From Chromera velia (taxonomy: Eukaryota; Sar; Chromeraceae), in contig JAHBMJ010001790.1 of assembly GCA_018398765.1 (NCBI GenBank), forward strand, positions 1 to 52,500: DNA of 52,500 nucleotides, in the 5' to 3' direction. The notes under the pieces are model-generated. The model was not told the origin of the DNA. It did no database searches and saw only the letters and a list, made by a program, of their open reading frames with translations. This document shows, in pieces, positions 30,545 through 40,096 of the stretch. Every line of letters begins with the position of its first letter. Positions within the stretch are counted from its first letter, which is position 1. The position numbers and the translations under genes are program-made.

Positions 30545-33059
30545 TCACCAAGAAGCTTCACATGCAATGTCCGGGTGTCCATTAAACGAGGCCTTCATGA
30601 GAGCTGTTTCCCCCCCTTTGTCTTCGATATCCACCTTGGCTTTGGCCTTCACAAGCAGCCCCACAATGTTCGTGTGGCCTTTTGAAGCAGCCCACATCAA
30701 TGCTGTCTTCCCGTCCTTGTCTTTTATGTCCAGGCTAGCGTTCGCGGTAATGAGCTGCCGCACAATGTCCACCTGGCCATTTTTCGACGCCAACACCGCA
30801 GCTGTCTGTTCGCTCTTGTCCTGCATGTCCAAGTTGGCCTTCGCATCGATCAACAACTGCACAATGTCAGTGTAGCCGTTGAAAGACGGATTTACGACGC
30901 TGTTGCTGTTGTCAAAAGCAAACATCAGGGCCGTCTTTCCGGAATAATAGTCCTGTTTGTCCAGATCGGCGTTTGCGTTGACCAGCAGCCGCACAATGTT
31001 CGTCTCGCCACGAGAGGAGGTCGTCATTAAGGCTGTAAATCCCAGGAGTTTCTCCTGCAAGTCAAGGTCGGCTTTCGCATCGATGAGCATTTCTACGATG
31101 TCGGGGTGGCCTTTCACAGCAGCCAGCAGGGCTGTCACACCGTAATTGTCCTGGATATTGACGTCGGCTTCTGCATCGAGCAACAGCCGCACAATGTCCG
31201 TTTGACCGCTTTCAGATGCCCTAATGAGGGCTGTCTTGCCGCCCTTGTCCTGTATGTCCAGCTTGGCTTTGGCATCGACCAACAGTCGCACAGCGTCTGT
31301 ATGACCGGAGGAGGAGGCTCGTATCAGGGCTGTCAATCCGTTGTTGTCCTGCAAGTCCAGATTGGCCTTCGCTTCGACCAACAGCCCCACAATGTCCGTG
31401 TGTCCGTGGCCAGAGGCCACTAAGAGGGCGGTCCCTCCCGTTGCCTCGTCCCGCATGTCCACGTTCACGGTCTTGCTTCCGCAAATAAGGCGAGCAAAAA
31501 CCTGCAAGCACACATCTCCACGCTCAGCCTATGACACCCTTAATGCTTTTCCGTGCATGATTCGTTGCACGCTGAGCATGCTTGGAACAGAGCGCAATTT
31601 GCACAGCTGGTGCACTTAGCAGGTCTTTAGTGGAGCGCAGAAAATCATGTGAGGATGTTCTCAGATGGACAAACACAATTTGACTCAAAGAAAGATTATG
31701 TCATATGCATACATGTTTTGAGCGAAGAAAACCTCCGAAGCGAGGTGATTGAAACGGCGCATGCTCGCATAGATTCGCTGGCTGACTGCGCGAGGCTGTT
31801 GATTGATTCACCTGACTGACCTCTGACACTCCAGCCAGAGCCAGAAGATGCAGGTTGATATCAAGAGGACAGGGCCCATCTGCCCGAAATAGACCGGTCA
31901 GCCCTTTTCGCAGGCCCTCCAAGTAGACCTTCTTCGATTCTTCCGGGCCCGCACGAGAGACGTTAAAGGCTTTAAAGTTTACAGCCGTGATGCTTCGGAG
32001 GTTTCCAAAAGCACACAGCAACCGCTCGAGGCTAGTCAAGGGCTTTGACGATGCCGTCAGAGAGAAGAAACTCTCCGAGCTTCGACCGAAGGCTGCATCG
32101 TCAAATGCAGACCCATTCAAGTCGAGCACCTGAGGCTGCAAGCTGCTTGCTAGCGACGGATCCGCAGCGACGTACTCGACCAGTGCAGCCAAGTGAAACG
32201 CTGCTTCAGGATCCATCTCCTTTCGCGCCTCCTTGGAGGAAGCCCATGAGCCGTCTGCAAACACCCGCAGCTTTTGTACAGATCGGTGGAGGAACTTCTT
32301 GTACAGCGTCTTTACGCCGTCAGCATCTGACTTTCCGTTTGTGAATTTTTTTGTGTTAAGAGTTTTACTAAAGTCTAGGGGAGTGGCGGGGATACGAAGA
32401 GAGGTCAGACTCGCGCCTTTGCAATCTGGATCTGCTTCGTCGCTGATGACTTGAGCGGGGGGCTTGAATGCCGTCACTGCAGATTCAAACCAGCACCAAC
32501 CCCTTTCTATGTACGGAGTGGGGTTGGAGGCACTTTCAGGGACTGCTGTGGATCGAATTACGTGAGTGTGGGGGCTGCTGTAGATGAGGTCCATTTTGCT
32601 CAGACCTTCTTTGAAGAGGACGTCTTCAGCGGCTGTGCGTCGACTGTCGGGGGGGTGTTGGAAGAGGGAGAGGTAGTCCCAAAAGACAAAAGCAGTCACA
32701 GGAGAGCCTTCCTGAGCCCACCAGTGCTTGTCTAATTGCTCCAGGACACTTCGGAGACGGAAACCGTCTGGGTCGGGGTGCTCTTTCGACAGCCATGGGT
32801 AGCTGACAGCCACGAGCTTGAATGACGCTCCAAGAGGGTGACGAATGCTGTCTGCGAGTGCATGAATGGAGAAGGGCTGACAAACGACTCCAAGAGCATC
32901 TGCTGTTTCTCCTATCTTCTGACGGTAAGGCAATTTGACGTCTTCCTTCAGCAGAGATCTGAGGAAGTGCAAAGGCCAAAAAGCGACTGCCCCGCTGTCA
33001 ATCAGAGACCGCAACTCATTCCACTCCGACACCATTTCAGTCGACCACGGATTGGTCAT
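30545..33059 (-). CDS. Conserved W-L-x-K-x-H-P-D-P domain protein with C-terminal ankyrin repeats, two exons, 731 aa
   Basis: Exons 33,059-31,821 and 31,501-30,545 join at phase 0 (donor GTCAGT, acceptor CTTGCAG) and total 732 codons. Residues 80-200 carry a domain with VSYPWLSKEHPDPDGF (85-100), VFWDYLSLFQ (125-134) and ERGWCWFESA (185-194), which I recall from many dinoflagellate and other protist proteins of unknown function; acidic, aromatic and Cys residues are its most constant positions. After a linker, exon 2 holds about nine ankyrin repeats of consensus GHTDIVRLLVDAKANLDIQD, a protein-binding scaffold. The start codon overlaps the stop of the upstream ankyrin unit (ATGA), so this could be the second half of one disrupted gene. 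Confidence 0.75.
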
Positions 33060-34202
33060 CTGTTTCCGTTCTTCAGTCTCTCAACGACCTGCATGTTTCC
33101 TGCCTCCTCGGCAACTGCAAGGGCGGTCTTGCCAGTGGAATCCTTTAAAGTGAGGTCGGCCCCTCTTCTGATCAGGAGTTCTAAGAGGAGGATGTGCCCC
33201 ACTGACGCAGCCTGCATGAGGGGAGTTCGGGCCTCTGAGTCAGGAATATCCACGGCGGCTGCGGCTGCGGCACTGCTAGACAGGAGTACCTCGACTTTGT
33301 TGACATCTTCTTCTTTCAATGCGGTCATCAGAGCCGTGTGCCCTTTTTTATTCTGCAGGCTCGCGTTGGCATTCGCATCCATCAACAGCCTCACATTGTC
33401 TGTGTGGCCTTTTAAAGACGCCTGCATCAAAGCTGACTGTCCCCATATGTTCTGAATGTCTACTGCGGCATTCGCATCCAGAAGCAACCGGACAATGCCT
33501 GTATGATCGGAGGAAGAGGCCAAAAGCAGGGGTGTGTCTTCTTTTTTGTCCTTCGTGTCAACGTTGGCATTTGAGTCAACCAAAAGCCGCACAATGTCCG
33601 TATGGCCCTTGTAAGAAGCCGTAATCAGGGCTGTCTCGCAGTACCTATCCTGTGTGTCCACCTTGGCGTTCGTATCCACGAGCAGCCGCACAATTTCCGT
33701 GTGGCCGTTCGAAGCGGCTCTTATCAGGGCTGACCGTTCATCCTGGTTTTGAATGTCCACGTTTGCCTTGGCATTGACCAGAAGCCGCACCATATCAGTG
33801 TGGCCTTTTTCAGACGCGCGAAACAGGGCTGTCTCTCCTTTTCTGTCCTGCAAGTCGACGTTGGCCTTCGCATCGACCAGCAGCCGCACAATTTTCGTGT
33901 AGCCTTGGTGAGAGGCCCAAAAAAGGGCTCCTGTCACTCCGTCCTTGGTTTGCCAATCTACGCTCGCATTTGCGGCGATCAACAACTGCACAATTTCCGC
34001 GTGGCCCTTGCAAGAGGCCCAAATCAGGGGTGTCCAGCCACGCAAAGGATCCGGCATGTCCAGGTTCAGCCTGCAGACCTTTGCATCCTCCTCCAGAATT
34101 TTCTTGACTTTCCGAAAGTCCCCTTCCCTTGCGGCATCAATCAATGCCTCCTCCTTTTCTTTTTGGTCAACGAGGGCCTCAGACTCATCAGCACACTCCT
34201 TT
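33056..34202 (-). CDS. Ankyrin-repeat protein (3' exon; 5' exon uncertain)
   Basis: The exon begins after the acceptor CTTTGCAG with KECADESEALVDQ, a short charged helix (EEALIDAAREGDFRKVKKIL), then about ten ankyrin repeats such as GHTDIVRLLVDSNANVDTKD, a poly-Ala/Ser insert, two last repeats and the natural-looking end MQVVERLKNGNR. The first base completes a phase-2 codon. A matching phase-2 donor AATCAGAG/GTGAGC exists at 35,364, which would put a 1.16-kb repeat-filled intron before this exon and an exon with VDLQRDSPNQR upstream, but I cannot fix the start codon. Probably an intracellular protein-interaction scaffold. Confidence 0.7.
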
Positions 34203-34369
34203 CTGCAAAGCAAAGCATGGATCGAGGAAGGAAATTTCTGAATGAACTTAGCAACCCAGGGTGCATAGGTAGTGGGATGCAAACAGATAGGCAGACTGAT
34301 TGACTGACACACATATTAACTTAGACACATACATACATGCATACATGCTTACATGCTTACAGATAGATT

Positions 34370-34560
34370 GACGTGCGGGCAGACAGACAGACAGACGGAC
34401 GGACCAAGAGACAAAAAAAAAGACTTACATACTAAAACAGACAGGATGATAGTTTGATTTCTTTTTTTTCTGCTTTTTCAAACAGCAGACAGACATGCAA
34501 ACACACGGACGGACAAACAATCAGACACATGCCCATGCATACGCACGCACACAAAACACG

Positions 34561-34599
<39 letters not shown>

Positions 34600-34693
34600 G
34601 GCAGAGAAAGAGAGAGAGGGAGAGAGAGTCAGATTTTTCATAGATAGACAGATAAAAAAACAGACCAACGGACCCTCAGACAGACACACAGGC

Positions 34694-34730
<37 letters not shown>

Positions 34731-34778
34731 CACAGAGAGACACACAGACAGACAGACAGATAGACGGACGGACGGACG

Positions 34779-34816
<38 letters not shown>

Positions 34817-34949
34817 AAGACAGAAAGAAAAAAAAAAGAAAGAAGAAAAAAAAGAAAGAAAGAAAGAAAGAAAGAAAGAAACCAAAGAAAAAAAGAAAGA
34901 ACGAAAGAAAGAAAGAAAGAAAGAAAGAAAGAAGGAAAGAAAGAAAAAG

Positions 34950-35032
<83 letters not shown>

Positions 35033-35135
35033 AAAAAAGAAAGAAAGAAAGAAAGAAAGAAAGAGAGAAGGAAAGCAAGAAGGAAAGAAAGAAAGCAAGA
35101 AAGAAAGAAAGAAAGAAAGAAAGAAAAAAGGACAA
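34370..35135. repeat. Compound (CAGA)n / (GAAA)n / (GA)n microsatellite field
   Basis: CAGA units dominate 34,378-34,830 (with a CA run at 34,565-34,594), then GAAA units with a central GA run to about 35,127. If the ankyrin gene has the 5' exon near 35,364, this whole field is intronic. The very long open frames on both strands are repeat artefacts. Confidence 0.9.
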
Positions 35136-35364
35136 GCAAACATGCATACACCCGGACGGACATACAGACGGACGGACGGACAGACAAAGAAACAGACAAG
35201 CAGACAGAAAGACACATAGGCCGAGAGATAGATAGGACAGAGGGACAAAGGAGCAACCTAACGAGTCTGTTTGAAAAGCAATCGAGGCATAAAGGAGCTA
35301 CATAGACACCTCGATCGATTTACGTGTTACTGACCCGATGACATGAGAGTGACGCGAGCTCACC

Positions 35365-37138
35365 TCTGATTCGGGCTGTCTCTTTGTAAGTCCACTGCCG
35401 TGTGCAAAGTTTCCCTTCCCCCGAGTCCCCCACGTTCTCCCCTGCATGCCTCTTTAAAATCCCCCCCCCCCTTCTCCCCCTTCCCATTTGCGGCCTTCTG
35501 GAGATTCTGCAGAAAGGAGGCGGCAAGACAGGCATGCGAGGCATGAAAATCTCTCAAGATAAAATTGTGAGAGTAAACACAGGAAAAAGCAGATGCACAC
35601 GAAGATGGGGCTGCCCACCAAACTGCAATCTGAAGACTGCTATGCAGACGGTGTAAGTTTTTCGCATTGCAAGAAAGACACGCATAAGCGGCCAAGCACC
35701 TTTCTCTGCAAAATTACTTGCGCATCGAGGGACGGGATCAAACGTGTGGGTGTAGTAAGACTGTCTCTGCATCACGAACGAAACCTCGCTGATACAACAC
35801 GCGGCGCTGCCTATCATGGGACAGCGCCTGACGTTTCACCGTGAAAAACGTACCCAGGGGGTTCACCAGTACACTCATACGTCATGCATCGGTGCGTACG
35901 GCCATGATGCGATGGCAAATGTCTGACCTCTATGCGTTTGCGGTGCTCGAGTGTTTCGCAAAAGAACTCCAGTCCGCTTCCATGGAGCCTGTGCCTTCTT
36001 GTGTTTCTCTAGAAGGGCAACCACCTCAGGAAAATAGTCCTCCATTCTTCTGTACGCACAAAATAAAGATAGCCGGTTCCTGCATGCACGGAGAAAGATA
36101 CAAAGAGTATGCCGTTTCCCAAATGACATTCCGGATGGGCCGAATACAAAATCACTGTCAGATTGATGGGTCCATTGAAGGCCTTTTCTATCAGCAAAAG
36201 CGCGACCGGACAATCGGTGCATGATACAACTTGATCGAACATGAAGAAATTTGACTTCTTCTTGCGACGAAGCTATATAAGTGTGCCTGCATTCTTCGTG
36301 ACGCTGACCGTGTCCGTTTCTTCGGCCGGGCCAGCCTCTGCCGGTCTCTACAATGTTGAGGGCAAGTCACTTAAAGCTGCTCTCCCCTCGCAAAAATTGA
36401 GGAAGCTGTCCCTGTGTATGAGCAGGGAAAGGAGAGAGAAAGCAAACTGGAGTTGCTGGGTGACGACGGTTCTTTACTCGACGCCTAATTTCGCGGTCGT
36501 CCTTACAAAAAGCATACTTGATCAGAAGAGCAAGGCTGCTTTTAACTCCAGCGGATGTTACTTCCGGCTGGTATTGGACGTTTCTGTGCAGAGGGAGACA
36601 TACTTGAGACTATAGATAGTGTGCACAAGAAACGACACTGGCTGAGCAGGAATCCACGGCTGCAGGGACAAAGGCATCAAATGAACGTGCAAGCAGGTCC
36701 TCGTGTAGCTTGGATGTGCGCTGCATCCGACTCAGCCAGCTAGGCAATCACATCGATATATATATGCAACGAGTGAAGGAGCACTGAAGGTCAGACAAAT
36801 TGTCAGCGCATTTCCGCGGCATGCAGCTGCATGCATGCATGGGCCGGGCGGATCGATGAATTTCCATGCATGCAACCGGCCCCGCCCCGGGCGGCCGCGA
36901 CGTGTTGATGTGTTGCAATGTTGCAACACATAGGCAGGCATGCCGTCAGACTCAGTTGCTCAGACTTATATATGAATAATTGCTCTCAGTGAACCGATTT
37001 CTCCCAGCTTGCCGGCCGCTTCAAACCCAGCTTCTCCCACCTTCTGAGCCGCGACGGTTTCCAAACGGCTCCCCCATGCACTGCATTTGTTGTATCAGTA
37101 ATGCATCTAGGCTCGTTTGAACACCCAGGCCTGTTCGT
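35365..37138. other. Interval without a confident gene; GCATGCAT cluster upstream of the HNH gene
   Basis: A possible small secreted protein is encoded at 36,241-36,615 (+): the start MKKFDFFLRR is followed by a hydrophobic stretch ending SSAGPASA, then a basic tail, 124 codons in all. It lacks recognised homology and a TATATAA lies inside it, so I do not call it. 36,820-36,875 holds several TGCATGCA motifs and a GC-rich block beside CCATGCATGCAACCGGCC, about 270 bp before the next open frame. Other frames here look random. Confidence 0.35.
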
Positions 37139-38809
37139 TTGTGTGTTGTTTCGCGAGCGAGCAGCATATATATGCAAAGTAGTAAGTTCGTTTCTATTCA
37201 AACTTTTTGGTATCTTTGCATTAGAGACCCCAATGGAGCACACTCGCGAGCCTCCTATCCTGTAGAACAAGAGATGCAACGCGTTACTGAAGCATTTCGT
37301 CGGGTGACATCTTGCTGTATCACTTGCCGGGGGGCTACTTGTGTAGGAGCTTTGCAAAAGCGCAGACAGCGTGTGAGTGAGAAGATATCGTGCTCGCACT
37401 GCGCAGTTGCTGACCAAAGCAACTTCTGTTTCCCTCGCTCAGCTTCCTGGCGGACGAAGCAGAGCGCTATGTGTTCTCTTCGTCTTCAAAAAAATGCCTC
37501 CCTGGCTTCCATCCTTTCCTCGTCTCTTTTTTGCCGCCCCAACGTGCACATACGGGCGGGAGCCATATATGAGCAACGCTCTGCAGTACGCCATGCATTT
37601 TTTTCCTCGATTGGGGCTTCAGATGAAACAAACAAGGAGGCAGATTCAGAATTTCCCATAATTTCGTTCCCCTCATCCTCTGAGATGGAAAGACAACATG
37701 AGGGAGAATCAAAAGAGGCGCCTCGCTTTCAAGAGGGAGGAAATGCAGTAGAGAATCATGCCAACGAAAGCCGGCACCCACCGTCAGTCTCTCCAACTGA
37801 ACGTGCGAGAAGAGTTTCTCTTCCCAAAGCTCTTTGCTCCCATGGAAAAATCAAGAGCAGATGCAAGGAATGTGGTGCGAAAGGAATCTGTGAGCATGGA
37901 CGTTTCCGACACTTCTGCAAGGAATGCGGAGGGAAAGGAATCTGTGAGCATGGACGAAACCGCCACTATTGCAGGGATTGTAATGGAAAGGGAATATGTG
38001 AGCACGGCCGTCAACGACAACACTGTCGAGACTGCGGCGGTTCGCAGATCTGTGAACACGGACGCCACCGACGATTTTGCAAAGAATGCGGCGGAAAGGG
38101 AATCTGCGTGCACGGTCGCCAGCGAGCATTCTGCAAAGAGTGCGGTGGGGCGGGAATCTGCCAACATGGTCGCGATAAGTACAGATGTGTCCAGTGCAAT
38201 GGGAGCCAAATATGCGAACATGGCAGAATACGGACCAGATGCCGTGATTGCAAAGGGAGTCAAATTTGCGAACACGAGCGGGTCCGGTGGAGTTGTGCAC
38301 GATGCCAGAAAGACAACCCTGCCTTCGCTAAAAGAAAGGAGAAGCAGCGGCAGAGGTACAGAGAGGATCCTCTCTACCGTTTGACAAAAAATGCAAGGAA
38401 ATCCGTCACCAAGTGCCTCTCTGATTTCCGTGATGCCAAGCCCCAAGCAAAGCGGAAATGCACATGTGAGTACCTCGGTTGTTCGTTTGACCACCTAAAA
38501 CTCCACCTTGAAGAAGGCGGTTTTCACGGCAATCCTGGAATGTCGTGGGAGAACTACGGGACTCACTGGCACGTCGACCACATCGTTCCCATAATGTACC
38601 CAGGGCCTGATGGGAAAAGGCCTGATGCGGAGACCCAGATATCACGTCTCCACTTCTCTAATCTCCAGCCAATGTGGTGGAGGGAGAATCTACGAAAAGG
38701 AAACAGGTTTATCGGGAAAGCTTCTACATTTGCTAAACAATCTTGTTCTATAGGACCACAGCTCTCGTCTTTTTCTTACTTTTTACCAAAAACGGAGTCG
38801 GTGAGGTAA
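37139..38809 (+). CDS. CxH..CxxC repeat protein with C-terminal HNH endonuclease-type domain
   Basis: A single open frame. From about 37,835 nine zinc-knuckle-like units follow each other (ICEHGRFRHFCKECGG, ICEHGRNRHYCRDCNG and so on). After a basic linker (KRKEKQRQRYREDPLYR) comes a domain with CEYLGCSFDHLKLHLE, GMSWENYGTHWHVDHIVPI and HFSNLQPMWWRENLRKGN. That is the layout of HNH-type nucleases common in giant viruses and protists: WHxDHI supplies the metal-binding and catalytic His/Asp, and NLQP..ENL.KG the second half. All key residues are present, so it may be active on DNA. The start is unclear: 37,139 is the longest, 37,685 (MERQHEGES) opens the region of clear coding character. Divergent relative of the two CBM20-repeat proteins at 11-17 kb. 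Confidence 0.78.
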   Translation: MCVVSRASSIYMQSSKFVSIQTFWYLCIRDPNGAHSRASYPVEQEMQRVTEAFRRVTSCCITCRGATCVGALQKRRQRVSEKISCSHCAVADQSNFCFPRSASWRTKQSAMCSLRLQKNASLASILSSSLFCRPNVHIRAGAIYEQRSAVRHAFFSSIGASDETNKEADSEFPIISFPSSSEMERQHEGESKEAPRFQEGGNAVENHANESRHPPSVSPTERARRVSLPKALCSHGKIKSRCKECGAKGICEHGRFRHFCKECGGKGICEHGRNRHYCRDCNGKGICEHGRQRQHCRDCGGSQICEHGRHRRFCKECGGKGICVHGRQRAFCKECGGAGICQHGRDKYRCVQCNGSQICEHGRIRTRCRDCKGSQICEHERVRWSCARCQKDNPAFAKRKEKQRQRYREDPLYRLTKNARKSVTKCLSDFRDAKPQAKRKCTCEYLGCSFDHLKLHLEEGGFHGNPGMSWENYGTHWHVDHIVPIMYPGPDGKRPDAETQISRLHFSNLQPMWWRENLRKGNRFIGKASTFAKQSCSIGPQLSSFSYFLPKTESVR

Positions 38810-40096
38810 TAAACTTAAGTAAATACTAGAGTAAATATATATGTTTTTTCAAACTACATCAAATATGCACAAACATGGCGACATCTAACCACATATAAGC
38901 TGGCGTCAATAATCGTTATTATTTATTATATGTGTATAGGAGTATAAGTGCTACTCTAGTATTTATTTTTTTAAAAAAAAATGTAAAATTATTTTTGTAA
39001 AAATACCTAGGAAAAAACTGGTCAAACAACTATATAGCGTAGACTGTTGACTTTGATACGTTGTTTGATTACTGTTTTTAATATTAATAGTGGTATTAAA
39101 TGGTATTGCTGCTAGTGCTACTTGACTGTTTGTGTAAATTCTTAGCACTGAGTGTAGCGAGCGATGCCGAGCGTCTAGGGGTATCACAGAGAAAACAAAA
39201 TCTCTCTGAAAAATTGAGATATACACTTTTTTTTCCAACGGCCTGCAACACCTTGCAACATTTGTGTGACACCCATGCAACAGCTAAACAACAGTTGTTT
39301 TAGAGAGGAAAAAAAAAAAACTCTGCATGTGACCAATCGAGTTATCTACTTTTTTTTTCTTTGTGACACCCCTAGGCCGAGCGTCAACAAGCTTCTATGG
39401 GTATCAAAGCGAGCCTTACAGCAATCAATTCCTAATCAAACTCTAACTTACTATACATTATAATTAATATGTACATCACTTTATATTATTTTAGTTATAA
39501 ACTAGTTTATAAATCTACTCCTCGATGTACATTAAAATATGTTGTATAGAGATTCATTGTCTATTAAGTTAGCAAATTAGTTTGGGGTCCCCAAACGTAT
39601 GAAAAAAATACTAAAAAGACTTTAAAAGTATACTGAATTTTGTTCAAAGACTTTTACAGGTTTATAAAGTTTTGCTAGTGCTTAGAATTTAACATTGCTG
39701 GATCTACGATGTCATCCCACATCATCATCATCATCATCACCATCACCACAAATAAAAGAATGTAACACATTTGGATACAATTTTGCATATATGTCTGTTA
39801 GGGTAAGCTTCGTTGCTTACCTTACCTGCCTGTCAACGGCTAGTCGCGTGGCCGCAGCGTCACATTTAGCGTCACATGCGCAAGCTCGATTATTAGTACA
39901 GTATGCAATCGTTACACATATACAAACGAGGACGCATGTACACATGCGAATGCCGACAAATTGCATCTCACGGGAGCCTGACGAAAATGATGCCGTCATG
40001 CAATGATCGATCGCAGGCATTTTACATTGCAAGAAAGCTGGCAGCCGGGGTATCGGTGAACGAGTGCCTTGTCCCTCTCTGACGCCTCCGTTCCCT
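38810..40096. other. AT-rich gene-free interval
   Basis: Strongly AT-rich with TATA-like runs, containing the MITE at 39,175-39,375 and a short ATC run at 39,720-39,746. No exon is recognisable. Confidence 0.6.
39175..39375. mobile_element. MITE, family with CTAGG..ATCACAG ends (copy 2), 9-bp target duplication
   Basis: The left end is CTAGGGGTATCACAGAG; the right end, reverse complemented, is CTAGGGGTGTCACAAAG (15 of 17 identical). GCCGAGCGT flanks it at 39,166-39,174 and 39,376-39,384. The inside has GCAACACCTTGCAAC and AACAACAGTTGT, also seen in copy 1. The 8-9 bp target duplication points to hAT- or Mutator-type transposition. Confidence 0.75.

Noticed and set aside
34432-35305. Open frames of about 280 codons on both strands
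   Set aside because: Simple CAGA/GAAA repeat translated; no conserved sequence.
36241-36615. Small secreted protein gene
   Set aside because: The leader-like start is suggestive, but there is no homology, no clear promoter before it and an internal TATATAA; evidence is too weak for a call.
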